Positions 63,684 through 64,000 of a stretch of 64,000 nucleotides of DNA are shown piece by piece. Origin of the DNA: Mycolicibacterium helvum (GTDB taxonomy: Bacteria > Actinomycetota > Actinomycetes > Mycobacteriales > Mycobacteriaceae); contig NZ_AP022596.1 in the NCBI RefSeq assembly GCF_010731895.1, positions 620,001 to 684,000 of the forward strand, written 5' to 3'. The translations under genes and the position numbers were made by a program. Within the stretch, counting starts at the first letter, position 1; each line of letters starts with the position of its first letter. The notes under the pieces are model-generated. The model had not been told where the DNA came from. It did no database searches and worked only from the letters and a program-made list of their open reading frames with translations.

Positions 63684-64000
63684 TCAATACAGGGCGTTGG
63701 CGAGATTACGCCGGCCGGTGATCACGTCGGGATCGGCTGGGTCGAACAACTCGAACAACTCGATGAGCCGAGTGCGGACCTTGGTGCGGTCGTCATCGGA
63801 AGTCTTGCGCACCAAGGCGATCAGCCGATCGAAGGCCGGGATGACGTCCTGATTGAGGATCTGCACATCGGCTGCGGCGAAGGCGGCGTCGATATCGTCG
63901 GGCGCCGCATCGGACTCGGCGACCGCGTCGGTACTGTGGGCGGTGGCGCGCTCGAGGAAGGTCATCTGCCGCAACGCGCCCTTGGCTTCGGTATTCGCCG
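63684..64000 (-). CDS. Thioredoxin-like YbbN co-chaperone, C-terminal part (cut by window edge)
   Basis: Only the C-terminal part (about 105 residues) lies in the window; the frame is open to the right edge. Visible features are the helical TPR-like region with NQDVIPAFDRLIALVRK and the terminal FELFDPADPDVITGRRNLANALY, as in YbbN/Rv1324-type proteins. The thioredoxin domain would lie beyond 64000. The convergent glgB stop is 3 bp away. The PE_PGRS gene found here in M. tuberculosis (Rv1325c) is absent. Confidence 0.75.
   Translation of the reverse strand, partial: ANTEAKGALRQMTFLERATAHSTDAVAESDAAPDDIDAAFAAADVQILNQDVIPAFDRLIALVRKTSDDDRTKVRTRLIELFELFDPADPDVITGRRNLANALY

Overview
The window is high-GC, actinobacterial DNA. 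It is best explained as the chromosome of a fast-growing Mycobacterium (Mycolicibacterium type). Three things support this. Positions 32.6-43.7 kb and 56.6-64 kb carry the gene order known from M. tuberculosis Rv1343c back to Rv1329c and Rv1328-Rv1324 (lprD, a DUF3817 gene, rdgB, rph, an Rv1339-like gene, murI, rhomboid, cysM, cysO, mec, a DmpA-type gene, a DUF2017 gene, clpS, pncB, dinG, then glgP, glgE, glgB and a ybbN-like gene). There are MspA-type porin homologues. There is also an exported PGRS-like glycine-rich protein. No transposase, integrase, phage gene or CRISPR array was seen.

Region 1 (0-13.9 kb) is a catabolic acyl-CoA cluster. A TetR regulator sits at the left edge. Then come meaB (a GTPase chaperone of B12 mutases), an SDR dehydrogenase, an operon of acyl-CoA ligase, two unequal acyl-CoA dehydrogenase subunits and a crotonase, a divergent 2Fe-2S ferredoxin, and an operon of acyl-CoA mutase large and small subunits, an LLM/F420-type oxidoreductase and a CaiB-type CoA-transferase. 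A 15-bp palindrome of the form GAGAA(t/c)-N5-TTCTC occurs in front of tetR, between meaB and the SDR, between the ligase and the ferredoxin, and in front of a DUF1330 gene. It ties these genes into one predicted regulon. The mutase departs from methylmalonyl-CoA mutase at several active-site positions, so I consider this the most promising undescribed system here. An IclR gene with its own palindrome and scoA/scoB lie inside the cluster.

Region 2 (14-21.7 kb) holds small membrane and exported proteins: an SDR, a secreted Cys-rich peptide, the PGRS-like protein with a strong terminator, two tandem cysteine-containing MspA-family proteins whose upstream leaders are also duplicated, and two paralogous proline-rich secreted proteins. 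Region 3 (21.7-32.1 kb) holds a PLD-family protein coupled to a split chromate transporter, a pseudokinase-flippase fusion, a CocE-type lipoprotein hydrolase, two very small ORFs, and a 1079-residue membrane patatin-like protein.

Region 4 (32.4-45.7 kb) is conserved core: tRNA-Leu, the cysteine-biosynthesis set mec-cysO-cysM, peptidoglycan (murI), RNA and nucleotide housekeeping (rph, rdgB), clpS, pncB and dinG. Region 5 (45.7-56.5 kb) lies between dinG and glgP, which are neighbours in M. tuberculosis. It carries a zinc-protease lipoprotein, a secretory lipase, an operon of two acyl-CoA ligases, a crotonase and a cytosolic NodB-fold hydrolase with a divergent PucR-type regulator, and a third MspA-family protein. 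Region 6 (56.6-64 kb) is alpha-glucan metabolism (glgP, glgE, glgB), ending in the C-terminus of a thioredoxin-like YbbN co-chaperone cut by the window edge.
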